Shown: positions 27,095 through 36,354, numbered from the stretch's first letter. The stretch is 64,000 bases of DNA from Arthrobacter sp. 9AX (GCF_902506095.1 NZ_LR733293.1:4073476-4137475), one strand, 5' to 3'. A program made the numbers and translations. Notes: generated from the letters alone by a model not told the origin.

Positions 27095-30000
27095 TCAGGG
27101 TCGAATACGTAACGAGTTCGAGCGTAGGCCCGCGACGAATTCGGCGTGGTCTACCACGGCGACAACGTCGATTGCCCGGCCGTCCAGCTCGGGGTTGCGG
27201 TCGATTACCGCGCGCAGGTCGAATTGTGTATCAAATGCGCCAGACGGCCCCGTCACGGTCTCGTCCACTACTACATCGCCTTCGGGTCCTCCCGTGATGA
27301 CGATGAGCACGGGAGTTCCCGAGCCTCCGGGGCTGACGTCCCCGCCCACCGCAACTGTCCCTTCACCGGATTCCGCCCAGATGCGCACGCTGCCGGTGAA
27401 CTTGGCCTTGCATCGGGCGGTAAGCCCGCCTATGGGTGAGAGGAATTCGCCTGGCTCGATCCCATCTGCGGTCTCGGTGTAGCGTCGTTCGAGGAATCCG
27501 TCGATTTGCACATCAATCGCGGGCTGCTCGACATACCGCCCGACGTCGTTGGGTGCCGCGACAATGACTTCGATGACACGCTCGTCGTGTCCGTCGACCC
27601 AGACCCACTGGTGTGGGATCTGCGCCAGGTAACCCTTGGAACGCCCCGTGACCCGGGTACGCAAGTGGATCCGCTGGCGGTTGGCGGACGGGTTGCGAAC
27701 CGCGACCGGAAAGGTGAGCGGGTGCACCGGGCTCCCGGCCGACAGGTCGAACTCCGAGATGTTCTCCTGTGCTTGGTTATTGCCGCCAGTTATCTCTCCC
27801 AGCTGATGTGTTGCCGCGACTTTGAGGCAGGTGTGCTCACCGATCTGGGGCACCCACACCGTCGTTGCGTCAAAGAAGGAGCCGCTGGCGATGGAGTTCA
27901 CGGTAGCTGTTTTGATTGGCGTCCAGCTGCCGTTGTCGCCCACACCTGGGGGTGTTACTGAGTAAAAAGTGACTAGGACGTTGGCTGCTGCATCTGTCCC
28001 ATCGTTGTGGATTCGGCAATAGAAGTCGTTCTTGGCCTTGACGAGGGGTTTGTCCCCGCTTCCCTGCGGCCGGCCCTCAGCGTCTAGGGGCTGGTCGTAC
28101 ACGCCGTCCTGTTTACGGTCGATCCAGACGTCCGGTGTCTGGTAGCTGTCGTCCCACGGCTGGATGCGTAAGTCGAACTTGCCGTTGGGATCGTTCGGGA
28201 TGTTCTGTGCCCACTCGATCTTCACCCTGCAGATCAGGGGCCATGCCTGGACGTTGTCGTTCACAACGGTGATCTTGAGGTCGCGCAGCGGATCAACGAC
28301 GACGCCGCCGGTGCGCAATACGTTCGAGGCATGGGCAAGGGTGATGAAGCGGGTCTGCTGATTGTTATTGACGGAATCGAGCAGCACACGTGTAACGATA
28401 ACTCCGCCCTGGTTGGGGTTGGCCCCGCTGCCGAGAGGCAGATTCGGGTCGAAGACCAGACCGGTCGTGCCCGGACGCTGCCGTACCTCGACGTAGTACG
28501 CCAGGGAGGGTGTGATGATGATCTTCAGTACGTGATACCTACCCTGAACCGTGTTTTCGGTCGTGCCGTGTGCTTCCAGCTCGACCTCAAGGGCGCGGGG
28601 ATTCCGGTCCCACTTAACGCGCCCGATGTTTGTCTGCCCTCCCAGGTTCTCGTCGTTGGGTTTTGCCGCGTGCGCGTCGGTTAACCAGCCCAGATTCTCC
28701 ATATTCGAGCCGCTGAACAGTGGGTGAAATGCGTCGTGGGAGCCCATTATGTCGAAAGCCGCAGCGGTCGCCTCGGCCGGGTCGATAAGATCGGACCCGT
28801 AGATGTCCTCGCCGAGGTGCGCTCCCGCCACGAACTTCGGGTCGATGATGTTGTGCCCGGTCTCATGCGCGAGACGACCCCAGTCGGCGTCCTCGTTTAC
28901 CGTCATGTACGGGGTGTCCTTGCTAAGCGTCTCATTGATGCTTAGCCCCGCCGCGGAGAAGGCGAAGGTCTTGGCGCTCATGTTTCCCCACCCACGCGTG
29001 AACTTTCCGCCGGTGTAGCACGTCACGGCGATCATGTCGGGCTGCGCCGCGGCGATCTCGGTCTTATAGAGCTGGACTGCCTCGGCGACCAGCCGCGGAT
29101 TGTTCCAGAAGTTGTTGTACATCTTGATGGTGCCGTCGGGGTTTGTTTGAGCCACGGGATTTCCAGATGCGTCTGTCTCGAACTCTGCGTGGCCGTTCGC
29201 GTCGTAAACCGGGTTGCCGCTGGCGTCGACCTTTTGTTTCAGCTCTGACGTCCAGTGGTAGTCAAGCAGATTGCCGCTGAGCGTCTTCCAACCGGCTGTC
29301 ACGGCACCGCTGACAGCGCTCTTCGAGTAGCTGGCCTGATCGTAGTACGTGGCGACCGAACCTCCGGTGCCGTTCCAACGGTCGTCGATCGTTGTGCGCG
29401 CGCCCGTCAGCGGTGATGACAGGTCGGACGGGGTCACCAATGCTACGAAGACCGCGCCGCCTGACTTCGGCAGACCCTGCTCGCCGAGCGCGGGTGTGGG
29501 TGCAATGTCTGCCAGCACGAGCGGCGGCCCGTCGTCGAAGTACCCTGGGCTCGCGTTTAAGGTGAACTTACCCGCATCGAGCACATCGGGCCCTACCTCA
29601 ACGATGAGAGAGCCGTCCCGTGTGTCGGGGTGCGTAAGCACACGCAGCCGGTGGTCCGAGTGCTCCAGGACGGTTGCTGGCGTACCGCCAACCTCAACGG
29701 TAACGGGCGTCGCCCAGACCCCGAACCCGCTGCCCGAAAGTACCAGCACGTCGCCACCATGGCCGAGCAGAGGCGAGACGTTGGTGACAACCGGTCCTGG
29801 CGGCACGGGGGAGAGGTCGTAGACGATGACCTCCCGCAGGCCGCTGATCACCACCTGATCCCGCACCATGCCAATGCTTGCCGGCTGCACATCCCCTGCG
29901 TCGAACAGCACTGTTGTCACACCGGCCGAGTCGATCTGCTCCACTCTGCCACCTGTGCTGGGCTCAGCGTGCAGCAGCGCCGTTTCGCTGTCGTCCGTCC

Positions 30001-30553
30001 AGGTGAGGCGGCCCGGGCTCTCGAACGAGTTTGTTAACGACGAGATCGGTCCGGCCGAAACATCGACCGCGAGGATCTCGTTGGGACGCGAGACGAAGGC
30101 AAGCGAGCCGTCAGCACGGGCGGCAAGGCCCACTCCGTTATTGAGCGCACCCGACAAACGCGAGACATCGCCGGTCGCGGGTGCGATTTCGATGAGGCAT
30201 CCCTCCGATCCCGTCTGCACTGCCCATACGGCAGATCGCGCCTGAATCCAGGCGATCTGTGCGACCCCACCGAGGTCTTTAGAGACGAGCTGGGGCGCCG
30301 AATCTGGCGATGACAGGTCGAGCAGGTAGAGACGGCCGTCCCGGATGGCGACGAACGCGGTGAGACCATCACTGGTGATCGCCAGATCCACGGCGCCCCG
30401 CAGGTCGCGGGTCACTGCTTGCACTGAGCGGTTTAAACCGAGGCTCGTGACTCGGCCCGAGATTTCCGCGACATAGACCCTGTCATCGATCGGGTTATAG
30501 CGGCATCCGCTAGTCGGGGTCAAGCCATCTGCAATCGTCAAACCCACAACCAT
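27095..30553 (-). CDS. Giant beta-propeller/IPT/metallopeptidase-like protein
   Basis: 1152 aa. ATG 30553 follows AGGAGG with good spacing; the open frame starts at 30598. Rough order: repeats resembling a beta-propeller (1-270), an IPT/TIG immunoglobulin-like domain (VTNVSPLLGHGGDVLVLSGS, ~275-350), then a catalytic region with RLAHETGHNIID (HExxH zinc motif) and MENLGWL, as in M6-type peptidases. CARDB-like beta domains follow (residues ~800-1000) and a final beta-rich segment. Known M6 peptidases are secreted, yet no signal peptide is visible here. It could act inside the cell, be released by lysis, or use another export route. Box 2 lies 115 bp upstream. Confidence 0.75.
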   Translation of the reverse strand: MVVGLTIADGLTPTSGCRYNPIDDRVYVAEISGRVTSLGLNRSVQAVTRDLRGAVDLAITSDGLTAFVAIRDGRLYLLDLSSPDSAPQLVSKDLGGVAQIAWIQARSAVWAVQTGSEGCLIEIAPATGDVSRLSGALNNGVGLAARADGSLAFVSRPNEILAVDVSAGPISSLTNSFESPGRLTWTDDSETALLHAEPSTGGRVEQIDSAGVTTVLFDAGDVQPASIGMVRDQVVISGLREVIVYDLSPVPPGPVVTNVSPLLGHGGDVLVLSGSGFGVWATPVTVEVGGTPATVLEHSDHRLRVLTHPDTRDGSLIVEVGPDVLDAGKFTLNASPGYFDDGPPLVLADIAPTPALGEQGLPKSGGAVFVALVTPSDLSSPLTGARTTIDDRWNGTGGSVATYYDQASYSKSAVSGAVTAGWKTLSGNLLDYHWTSELKQKVDASGNPVYDANGHAEFETDASGNPVAQTNPDGTIKMYNNFWNNPRLVAEAVQLYKTEIAAAQPDMIAVTCYTGGKFTRGWGNMSAKTFAFSAAGLSINETLSKDTPYMTVNEDADWGRLAHETGHNIIDPKFVAGAHLGEDIYGSDLIDPAEATAAAFDIMGSHDAFHPLFSGSNMENLGWLTDAHAAKPNDENLGGQTNIGRVKWDRNPRALEVELEAHGTTENTVQGRYHVLKIIITPSLAYYVEVRQRPGTTGLVFDPNLPLGSGANPNQGGVIVTRVLLDSVNNNQQTRFITLAHASNVLRTGGVVVDPLRDLKITVVNDNVQAWPLICRVKIEWAQNIPNDPNGKFDLRIQPWDDSYQTPDVWIDRKQDGVYDQPLDAEGRPQGSGDKPLVKAKNDFYCRIHNDGTDAAANVLVTFYSVTPPGVGDNGSWTPIKTATVNSIASGSFFDATTVWVPQIGEHTCLKVAATHQLGEITGGNNQAQENISEFDLSAGSPVHPLTFPVAVRNPSANRQRIHLRTRVTGRSKGYLAQIPHQWVWVDGHDERVIEVIVAAPNDVGRYVEQPAIDVQIDGFLERRYTETADGIEPGEFLSPIGGLTARCKAKFTGSVRIWAESGEGTVAVGGDVSPGGSGTPVLIVITGGPEGDVVVDETVTGPSGAFDTQFDLRAVIDRNPELDGRAIDVVAVVDHAEFVAGLRSNSLRIRP

Positions 30554-30667
30554 CGCTGCCTCCTGCATCCATCCGCGAATACTTCCAGGGCTGAACACAT
30601 GACCGGTCCGCTAGCTCAAGGAGCGCGTCATTTGGCTCGCTGGTCCTGCAAGTGTCCAGCTGATGTC

Positions 30668-30683
30668 GTTACTGACGCGTTAT
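30668..30683 (-). promoter_or_regulatory. GTAAC-N6-GTAAC box 2
   Basis: Coding-strand sequence ATAACGCGTCAGTAAC: one mismatch in the first pentamer (ATAAC), same 11-bp phasing and the same CAGTAACG context as the other boxes. Located 115 bp before the start of the 1152-aa gene. Confidence 0.55.
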
Positions 30684-30874
30684 TGAGTTTCACCCGTCTG
30701 GTCGACGCTGTCCCTTGCGTTCCTGCAATGGACAAGGAGCCCTTCAGATTAGTGTGAATTTTCCGTTTGTTGCCTTACGTAGCCCGGGTTGATGTGTTTT
30801 CCCGGCAAGTGTCCTGTGAAGAGAACTTACCTACTCAGGTGTCTTAGGGCCCGGCTGATCACCGGCCGCAGTTG

Positions 30875-31377
30875 GACCCGGCAAAGTTCGTCCGGTCCAA
30901 GGGAAGGCTGTACAGCCTCTCCATGCCTTCCGACCTACTCTGACGGTCTTTGCCTTGCGCCTGACGGCCGCGCCATCATGTTCGCCTCCGGCGCCCCCGC
31001 AGCGCTGCTCGAAACAGTGCCGTGGATTGGCGGCAAGCACGACGCCGGAATCAATGTCGAAGCCCACGACCCCTCCAGGCAGCGAGCCACCGCGGAGACC
31101 GCTGCCACTGAAACGATGAATCCTTGGGTTACCGCCGTAGCATCCAGCAAGGGCACAGCCGACGACTGACCTAGGCGAATGAGACGACGAACCTGAAGTC
31201 CCCAACCAACCTGCCGGGCCACTGGAAGCTGGGGAGTCTGAAGCAGAAGAAGCCGCTGGTGGCGAGACCACGCAGACCACCACATGGGAGTCCTACTTTC
31301 CGCGGACGGTCCATTCAAGGGATGCAAGCCCCGTTAGTGGCGGGCACGACCAACAAGCTCAAAGCTCTCCCGTGTGA
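30875..31377 (+). pseudogene. TraD/VirD4-like coupling protein, decayed copy 2
   Basis: Begins with DPAKFVRSKGRLYSLSM, an internal TraD segment missing from copy 1. It then jumps by deletion to GRAIMFASGAPAALLETVPW and WV near the end of the ATPase. The next frame continues LGE-TGA-DDEPEVPNQ: the TGA at 31180-31182 replaces the Trp seen in copy 1 (LGEWDD), and the matching ATG start is ACG. Roughly 75 bp around the shared AIMFASGAPAALLETVPW segment are near-identical to 23060-23135. Copies 1 and 2 flank the 23.7-30.6 kb genes. Confidence 0.7.
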
Positions 31378-31460
31378 GCGGCCCCCCGAAGGCCTCTTCT
31401 GAAGATCGCAGGGTTCCCGTACCAGACAGTGGGCCGGCCCTTAGCCGAGGTGATGGACCA

Positions 31461-31476
31461 GTAACGGAGCAGTAAC
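31461..31476 (+). promoter_or_regulatory. GTAAC-N6-GTAAC box 3
   Basis: GTAACGGAGCAGTAAC, in the forward orientation of the operon that follows at 31715-34609. A GAAAC at 31485 could be a further half-site. Confidence 0.6.
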
Positions 31477-31506
31477 GCTGAACGGAAACGATAGCTAGGA
31501 GGAGCC

Positions 31507-31650
31507 ATGACGCTACGAGCTATATCGGGCTTCAAGCCCATGGGGGGCGCGCCTCATTCAGAAACGTGCAAATCAGGGAGGTCTAGGTGGTCAGGGCCTA
31601 CTTTGGCTTTGAAGCTTTCGCGTTATCCAGGTTTCGTGCTTGGGCGCAAA
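31507..31650 (+). CDS. Possible small leader ORF
   Basis: 47 codons from ATG 31507, with a strong AGGAGGAG just upstream but tight spacing. The product is basic and not recognised. An overlapping frame from GTG 31587 (GGAGG upstream, 40 aa) is an alternative. Either could be a translated leader of the PASTA-lipoprotein operon driven from box 3. Confidence 0.3.
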
Positions 31651-31714
31651 TAGTTCAGACGCGGTGCTTGGAACAAAGGAGCAACAGTCGCAAGCTCTTG
31701 AGGAGGTGAGGCGG

Positions 31715-32470
31715 ATGTCGCAGTCGACAAGGAAGCTAGGCTTTTGGATGCCAGTGGTAGCGGGGGCAATGGCGGTCAACCTGTTAACCGCTTCATGCTC
31801 ATCTCAAACAGACAACACTGGATCCTCGTCAGCACCTACGCCGGAAACGTCAGGCAGCAATACTGGAGTCCAAACCCCTGCCCCATCGGGCACAGACACT
31901 CCGGACGCAACGCTGAGGGTTCCAACAGATCTGGTCAATAAGACCGTTGAGGATGCCAGCGCACAACTTTTGGCCGCCGGAATCCTCTTCACCACACTCT
32001 TAGAGGAAGCTGAAGAATCTCAGGTCGGCAGGGTGGTCAGGGTGGAACCGGCCGCCGGGACAGTGCTTAGAGAAAATGACAGGATTCACCTGATAGTTGG
32101 AAAGACCAAAGATGGAACTCCCTCCACGCCAGTCCGGCCTGGGGACCTTACTATTACAGGTGTCGAATTCATCAGGATACCACCGGCTGCTAATTGCCAG
32201 ATCGTCGTCACTGTCTTTAATAATTTATCAAGGACAGCAGATAGGATCAACGTCACGGGTCATGTGCAGATGCGCGATCAAGATAGTTCCAGATTTACAC
32301 TCGATTTCAGTCGCCATGAAGGACTGCAGAATCTTGAACCGCAAACACAGCATCCAATCTACGGTGAAGTTACATTCGAACGTGGAGTCACTGCAAGTTA
32401 TCAGTTCCAAGTTGTGCAGGACACCCAGGTAATTGATGAAGTGGCTGAACAACTGGCAACGTGTGAATGA
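31715..32470 (+). CDS. PASTA-domain lipoprotein
   Basis: 251 aa from ATG 31715, with GGAGGTGAGG upstream. Signal peptide with lipobox LLTASC (residues ~24-29), then a Ser/Thr/Pro-rich linker typical of surface-exposed lipoproteins. One PASTA domain follows (residues ~67-133: VPTDLVNKTVEDASAQLLAA ... VVRVEPAAGTVLRENDRIHL), which in other proteins binds peptidoglycan or beta-lactams. The C-terminal part is a beta-rich domain with two Cys. First clear gene of an operon with two membrane proteins and a DUF922 protein. DNA is AT-richer than its surroundings, suggesting a foreign origin. Confidence 0.8.
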   Translation: MSQSTRKLGFWMPVVAGAMAVNLLTASCSSQTDNTGSSSAPTPETSGSNTGVQTPAPSGTDTPDATLRVPTDLVNKTVEDASAQLLAAGILFTTLLEEAEESQVGRVVRVEPAAGTVLRENDRIHLIVGKTKDGTPSTPVRPGDLTITGVEFIRIPPAANCQIVVTVFNNLSRTADRINVTGHVQMRDQDSSRFTLDFSRHEGLQNLEPQTQHPIYGEVTFERGVTASYQFQVVQDTQVIDEVAEQLATCE

Positions 32471-32538
32471 TTTAGATATGCCTACCCATTCGAGAAACTC
32501 ACCCGTCGTACGGTAATGGGATCAGGGAGTGATGGCTT

Positions 32539-33225
32539 ATGGAGCGGCGCCTTCCCGTCTCAGGGGGCGGACTGCCCAACCCCAGAGCTGGCTGGCAAGA
32601 AGACCCTTTAATGTTTTTTCTTGCATTCACGGCGGCAATTACTTCAATTGCTGCCCTTCTACTCCATCTGGCTGATTTCATTCGCATGCCTTACACCTTG
32701 TCCTTCGTCACACTCCCTGGGATGGTCATCTTGTTGGGCATTCGAATCAGGGCAGGCCATGCGGGACGCGACATCATAGTACAGCGCTTGAGTGCTGGAT
32801 TCGTTGGTGGAATTCTTGGCCTTGGTGCCTACAACCTTGTCCGTTGGATTATTGGTTTGCTACTTGCAGCGGACTTGTCACCATTCTATTCCATCTACAT
32901 TTTCGGATCTCTAATTACGGGAAAAACGCCCAATTCAAGCCTTTCAATTCTTTTTGGCTGGGCATATCACATAAGCAATGGAATAACTTTCGCGATCATC
33001 TATGCCCTATTTGCAGGAGCTGCGCGGTGGCACTACGGGCTTCTTTGGGGTCTGGCATTGGAGGTGGCAATGCTAGCAATTTATCCTTCCAGCACGCTCT
33101 TGCGGCCGCCTGCCCTGATGCCGTTTGTCACCATTAGTCTCGCTGCCCACGCGTCGTACGGCGTGGCTATAGGGCTTTATGTTCAGCGGCGATGCTCATT
33201 GCCAGCCACAGCGGTGCTGAGATGA
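32539..33225 (+). CDS. Polytopic membrane protein
   Basis: 228 aa from ATG 32539; a Met at residue 25 is an alternative start. About six hydrophobic helices (FFLAFTAAITSIAALLLHLA, TLSFVTLPGMVILLGI, RLSAGFVGGILGLGAY and so on). Contains an HISNGITFAIIYALF helix and a C-terminal VAIGLYVQRR. Its family is not recognised. It overlaps the next gene by four bases (ATGA), so the two probably form a membrane pair. Codon use is AT-richer than the flanks. Confidence 0.65.
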   Translation: MERRLPVSGGGLPNPRAGWQEDPLMFFLAFTAAITSIAALLLHLADFIRMPYTLSFVTLPGMVILLGIRIRAGHAGRDIIVQRLSAGFVGGILGLGAYNLVRWIIGLLLAADLSPFYSIYIFGSLITGKTPNSSLSILFGWAYHISNGITFAIIYALFAGAARWHYGLLWGLALEVAMLAIYPSSTLLRPPALMPFVTISLAAHASYGVAIGLYVQRRCSLPATAVLR

Positions 33226-33851
33226 TTCAGAACCTGCGGCGCCTTTGGGGCTTCATTGCCTACGTCATATTCTTCGCATGGCTAGACTGGATGACCCACC
33301 GAAGCGTTCCTTTTATTGTGTTCGTTGGAGGGGCGGTTATCCTTGGAGCACTATTTCGAGCCCGAATCGGTGGTGCGATACAGGCGATGTCCCTAAGAGA
33401 TACCTCAGGGTGGACAAATAGATTCGTGAACGGCTGGTTGGTGCTTCCTTGGAAGATGCGAAGGACACTGGTGGCGCTAACGCCGCTTCTCTACTTTTTA
33501 CTCCGTGGCCAGGGAACCTCGGGGGCAGGAGGTGCTGTACTTTTAGGCGCCGCCGCTGTCGCCGTGCCAGTCATACTCATGGGTGACCAAATAGACCGTT
33601 TACTACAACGCTACTACCTGCGGCGAGACGCCTTGCTCCCCCGATGGCTTCGCTTGGTTCTGGCCCCGGCGGTGGCTATCGTTCTGGCTTTCGCTATAGT
33701 GCACGGTTCAATTCTTGACTTACCTGCACTATTTGGTGGCGCTACATTGACGCCTCGTTCGCCAGTGGGGTTGGACGGACGCTTCTTTCTCGCCACTTTG
33801 ATCGCTAGCGCGTTCTCAGTGCTGCTGATTCGCGAACGGGGGACCTCTTGA
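33222..33851 (+). CDS. Polytopic membrane protein
   Basis: 209 aa if started at ATG 33222, which overlaps the preceding TGA; an earlier ATG at 33192 would add ten residues. Five or six hydrophobic helices ([80 protein letters not shown]). No known family. Its stop overlaps the TTG start of the DUF922 gene, so the last three genes of the operon are all translationally coupled. Confidence 0.65.
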   Translation: MIQNLRRLWGFIAYVIFFAWLDWMTHRSVPFIVFVGGAVILGALFRARIGGAIQAMSLRDTSGWTNRFVNGWLVLPWKMRRTLVALTPLLYFLLRGQGTSGAGGAVLLGAAAVAVPVILMGDQIDRLLQRYYLRRDALLPRWLRLVLAPAVAIVLAFAIVHGSILDLPALFGGATLTPRSPVGLDGRFFLATLIASAFSVLLIRERGTS

Positions 33852-34609
33852 CCAACACCCTCGCCGGCGCAACAGTCTCGCATCTCGTCAAGATGGCTGT
33901 CAGTGGTGTTCTTACTGCGATGTTCATCTTGTTAGTTGCGGGCCCTGCTGCTGCCGACAACTGCGATATTTTCGTCTCCCCGCAGGATTGTCAGAATACT
34001 GGGTGGACCATCGGCATCATCGCTACAGCAGGGGGCGCCGCGGCCGCGGCTATTGCCGCCGCTTCCAAGGGCAGCCCTAAGCCGAAGGTCAAAAAGAGAA
34101 AGTTTAAAAACTGCGGAACGGCTAGTGACTGGCTCAATTCGGGCGTCGAGACTGGCAGTGCTGCGACGGGATTCACTCCCGTGCTTGGGAAGCCACAGTT
34201 AGCAGGAAACAACGGTGACGGATACGAAGTGTCGGTAGACGTTACTTGGAAGTTGAACCCCAGTAAGACGGCCACGGTCATGGAAGTTCCTGAGTGGCCA
34301 AATATGTCGGAAGCGGACAAGGCAGCCGTACAGGAGTACTCTGATGCGCTTCGAGCTCATGAAGAGGGCCATCATGAGCGAGCCATTGACTTCATGTCAA
34401 GAAACGGAAAAACGATCACAGGCGAGGGTGGGACTCGGAAGGAGGCCCAAGCGGACTTGCAACGGAAACTTGATGAATACATGGCCGAGTCCAAAGACCA
34501 GTTGGATGAAGTTTCAAAGTCTTACGATGAAACCACTGATCATGGCCGCAATCAATCTGCTGTAGGCGGTCGTGACGTACGACTGAACTGCCCCCCTGGC
34601 ATTTCATAG
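33848..34609 (+). CDS. DUF922-type putative zinc protease
   Basis: 253 aa from TTG 33848, overlapping the previous stop (TTGA), with GGGGGA upstream. Signal peptide or anchor near residues 15-36 (AVSGVLTAMFILLVAGPAAA), a Cys pair after it, then a Gly/Ala-rich hydrophobic segment (IIATAGGAAAAAIAAA). The C-terminal domain has RAHEEGHHERAIDF, a HExGH zinc-binding motif as in the DUF922 zincin-like family. These are predicted surface or periplasmic proteases of unknown substrate. With a PASTA lipoprotein in the same operon, cell-envelope remodelling is plausible (inference). Confidence 0.75.
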   Translation: MTNTLAGATVSHLVKMAVSGVLTAMFILLVAGPAAADNCDIFVSPQDCQNTGWTIGIIATAGGAAAAAIAAASKGSPKPKVKKRKFKNCGTASDWLNSGVETGSAATGFTPVLGKPQLAGNNGDGYEVSVDVTWKLNPSKTATVMEVPEWPNMSEADKAAVQEYSDALRAHEEGHHERAIDFMSRNGKTITGEGGTRKEAQADLQRKLDEYMAESKDQLDEVSKSYDETTDHGRNQSAVGGRDVRLNCPPGIS

Positions 34610-34989
34610 CAGGGCAATAAATTTTCGTGATGCGATAGCGCAAGTTCATCGGTAGGAGCGCCTGCTTTCCGCCCTCGCAACTCACCAGCAACTACCCGTC
34701 AGCAGGTGCAACCAACCTATTGGCTGAGTAAACCTGGGCCGGCAAGAACACTCCCTCGAGCCCGTCCGATGCACAGGTGGAAATGTTTTGTTCGTCCAGC
34801 GCCAAAATTTGACTACAGCTCAATGTCAGGTCCACCCCCTAGCAGCTTCGAGTTTCCCCGCAGAAATTGAGCTGTCGTCCCGCCGCCTCGATCCGGCGCA
34901 CTCTCAAGGTGGCGCTTCAAAGCTGTCGGCTATAGACGACGGCATCAGTTGCTGCTGATGCGGCTGCAGCAAATTCCGGTTCAACCTAC
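34610..34989. other. Convergent intergenic region
   Basis: Between the DUF922 gene and the convergent lipase gene I see no gene, no strong hairpin with a T run and no repeat. Confidence 0.5.
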
Positions 34990-36279
34990 CTAGGCGTCCG
35001 GTCGGCACCAACCACAAGCATCAAATCCAGACTTTCTTGCTTCTAACGGTGTGTCAAAAAGAACGACTCGCAGTATTTCGTTGATTTGGCAGTTAGCACT
35101 CATTCGGGCAAGGTCATGAAATTCGTGAGTTGAATCATTACCGAGGAACCCGGCGCCACACCCTACCGCCGTAACGTTTCTTACTGGCGTTCCGAGGATC
35201 TGCCCTACTCTTTCGAAGAGCATTTCATCCCAAAGAGCTTCTGCGTGATTGAACGGAAGCGTCTCATGGGAAGCGCCTGTAAGTTGTGAGCTCCTCACGG
35301 TAACGCAAGAGTCACCCCTTCCCTCCACCTGTTCCTCAAAAAGTAGACCGTCCGGAACCGAGTCCAGCAACGGTGAAATGATCGGCAGCTCGCTGGCTTC
35401 CTCTGTCCAGTCAAAGCGCACGTCTGGAAAGCCACCGGGAAGATAGCTCGAAAGGGTATACCTCCAGAAGAACAGGCCGGAGAACCTTACAGATGAACCG
35501 CCGAAAGTGTGGAAATCAATCGATGGTGTGTCCGCTGGCATCGACAGACTGTTGAAAATTGGGTTGTTTGGCAGGAGTTGGCGGGCACCCGGCGTCACGT
35601 CGTACCAGTCAAAAATACGATCAAGTGCATATCTGATCAGAAATTGTGGACTTAGAAAGTCGATCTCCGGAATGGGCAAGAAATTCCCCAGGAGAGCGTC
35701 TACCATGTCCCCAATTTTCCCTTTCGCCAAGGGGGCGTTAGTGGCGCCGTGGGGAGTTCCTACCGTAATCACCTTACTGATCCAGTCCGGTCCATCTTGT
35801 AAATGATCAGCGAGGTATCGACGAACGAGAATGCCCCCGCGACTGTGCGCCAGCACCACGACCCTCTTGTTCGCGAGAGGCCCCTGCAGGACCTGCTGCC
35901 TGATAAAGGGAATGATGTGAGACTCAAGCTGACGGAGCGGGACGTCGACGGTTTCCTGGTTACCGTCTTGGCTGTAGTTGATGACGGTATGACCCATGCC
36001 GCGCAGGACTCCGGCCCAACATCGGATATCCGAGCGCATGTCGGCTAGGGACGGAGGAAGGAGGAATCCGGTCGGAGGTGGAATGAAGTTGTCATTGTCG
36101 TGGCGGTCTCGCGGCGTTCGATGCTGCCAATGGAGCCCGCGCCATTGCGGCTGTCTCCAATCATTGATGCTTCCGCCAAGGCCGTGAAGCAGGAGAACTA
36201 CTTCTCGATCACTGCGTCTAGCTTCAGGCGTAGAAGGATGTACTTGCAAATAGCCGAATTCCCTCCCCAAGCTGGTCAA
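34990..36279 (-). CDS. Lipase-like alpha/beta hydrolase with Ada-like Cys/His tail
   Basis: 429 aa from TTG 36279; GGAGGAGG lies six bases upstream, making this start convincing. VVLLLHGLGGSINDW is the oxyanion-hole strand and VVVLAHSRGGILVRRYL carries the nucleophile Ser. TVGTPHGATNAPLAKGKIGD is typical of lipase/PGAP1-like enzymes. A catalytic Asp/His pair lies further on. The last ~60 residues form a separate module (FLGNDSTHEFHDL ... NCQINEI ... GFDACGWC) whose H-x8-C and C-x2-C spacing resembles Ada-type zinc-binding domains. No signal peptide. An esterase acting on a lipid or polymer tied to the island's other enzymes is inferred. Box 4 lies 60 bp upstream. Confidence 0.75.
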   Translation of the reverse strand: MTSLGREFGYLQVHPSTPEARRSDREVVLLLHGLGGSINDWRQPQWRGLHWQHRTPRDRHDNDNFIPPPTGFLLPPSLADMRSDIRCWAGVLRGMGHTVINYSQDGNQETVDVPLRQLESHIIPFIRQQVLQGPLANKRVVVLAHSRGGILVRRYLADHLQDGPDWISKVITVGTPHGATNAPLAKGKIGDMVDALLGNFLPIPEIDFLSPQFLIRYALDRIFDWYDVTPGARQLLPNNPIFNSLSMPADTPSIDFHTFGGSSVRFSGLFFWRYTLSSYLPGGFPDVRFDWTEEASELPIISPLLDSVPDGLLFEEQVEGRGDSCVTVRSSQLTGASHETLPFNHAEALWDEMLFERVGQILGTPVRNVTAVGCGAGFLGNDSTHEFHDLARMSANCQINEILRVVLFDTPLEARKSGFDACGWCRPDA

Positions 36280-36338
36280 TGGGGACCTCCTCCGGTTCGC
36301 AGGGACATAATCTTCTTCTTGAGGATAAGTGCGTGGCC

Positions 36339-36354
36339 GTTACTGGGCCGTTAC
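36339..36354 (-). promoter_or_regulatory. GTAAC-N6-GTAAC box 4
   Basis: Coding-strand sequence GTAACGGCCCAGTAAC, 60 bp before the TTG of the lipase gene. It shares the divergent control region with box 5. Confidence 0.65.

Noticed and set aside
233-31182. TGA standing at Trp positions three times (233, 5038, 31180) as a sign of UGA=Trp recoding
   Set aside because: TGA is the normal stop of many intact, overlapping genes in the window (for example 9719, 33225, 56892). The three cases sit in decaying genes and fit plain G-to-A changes.
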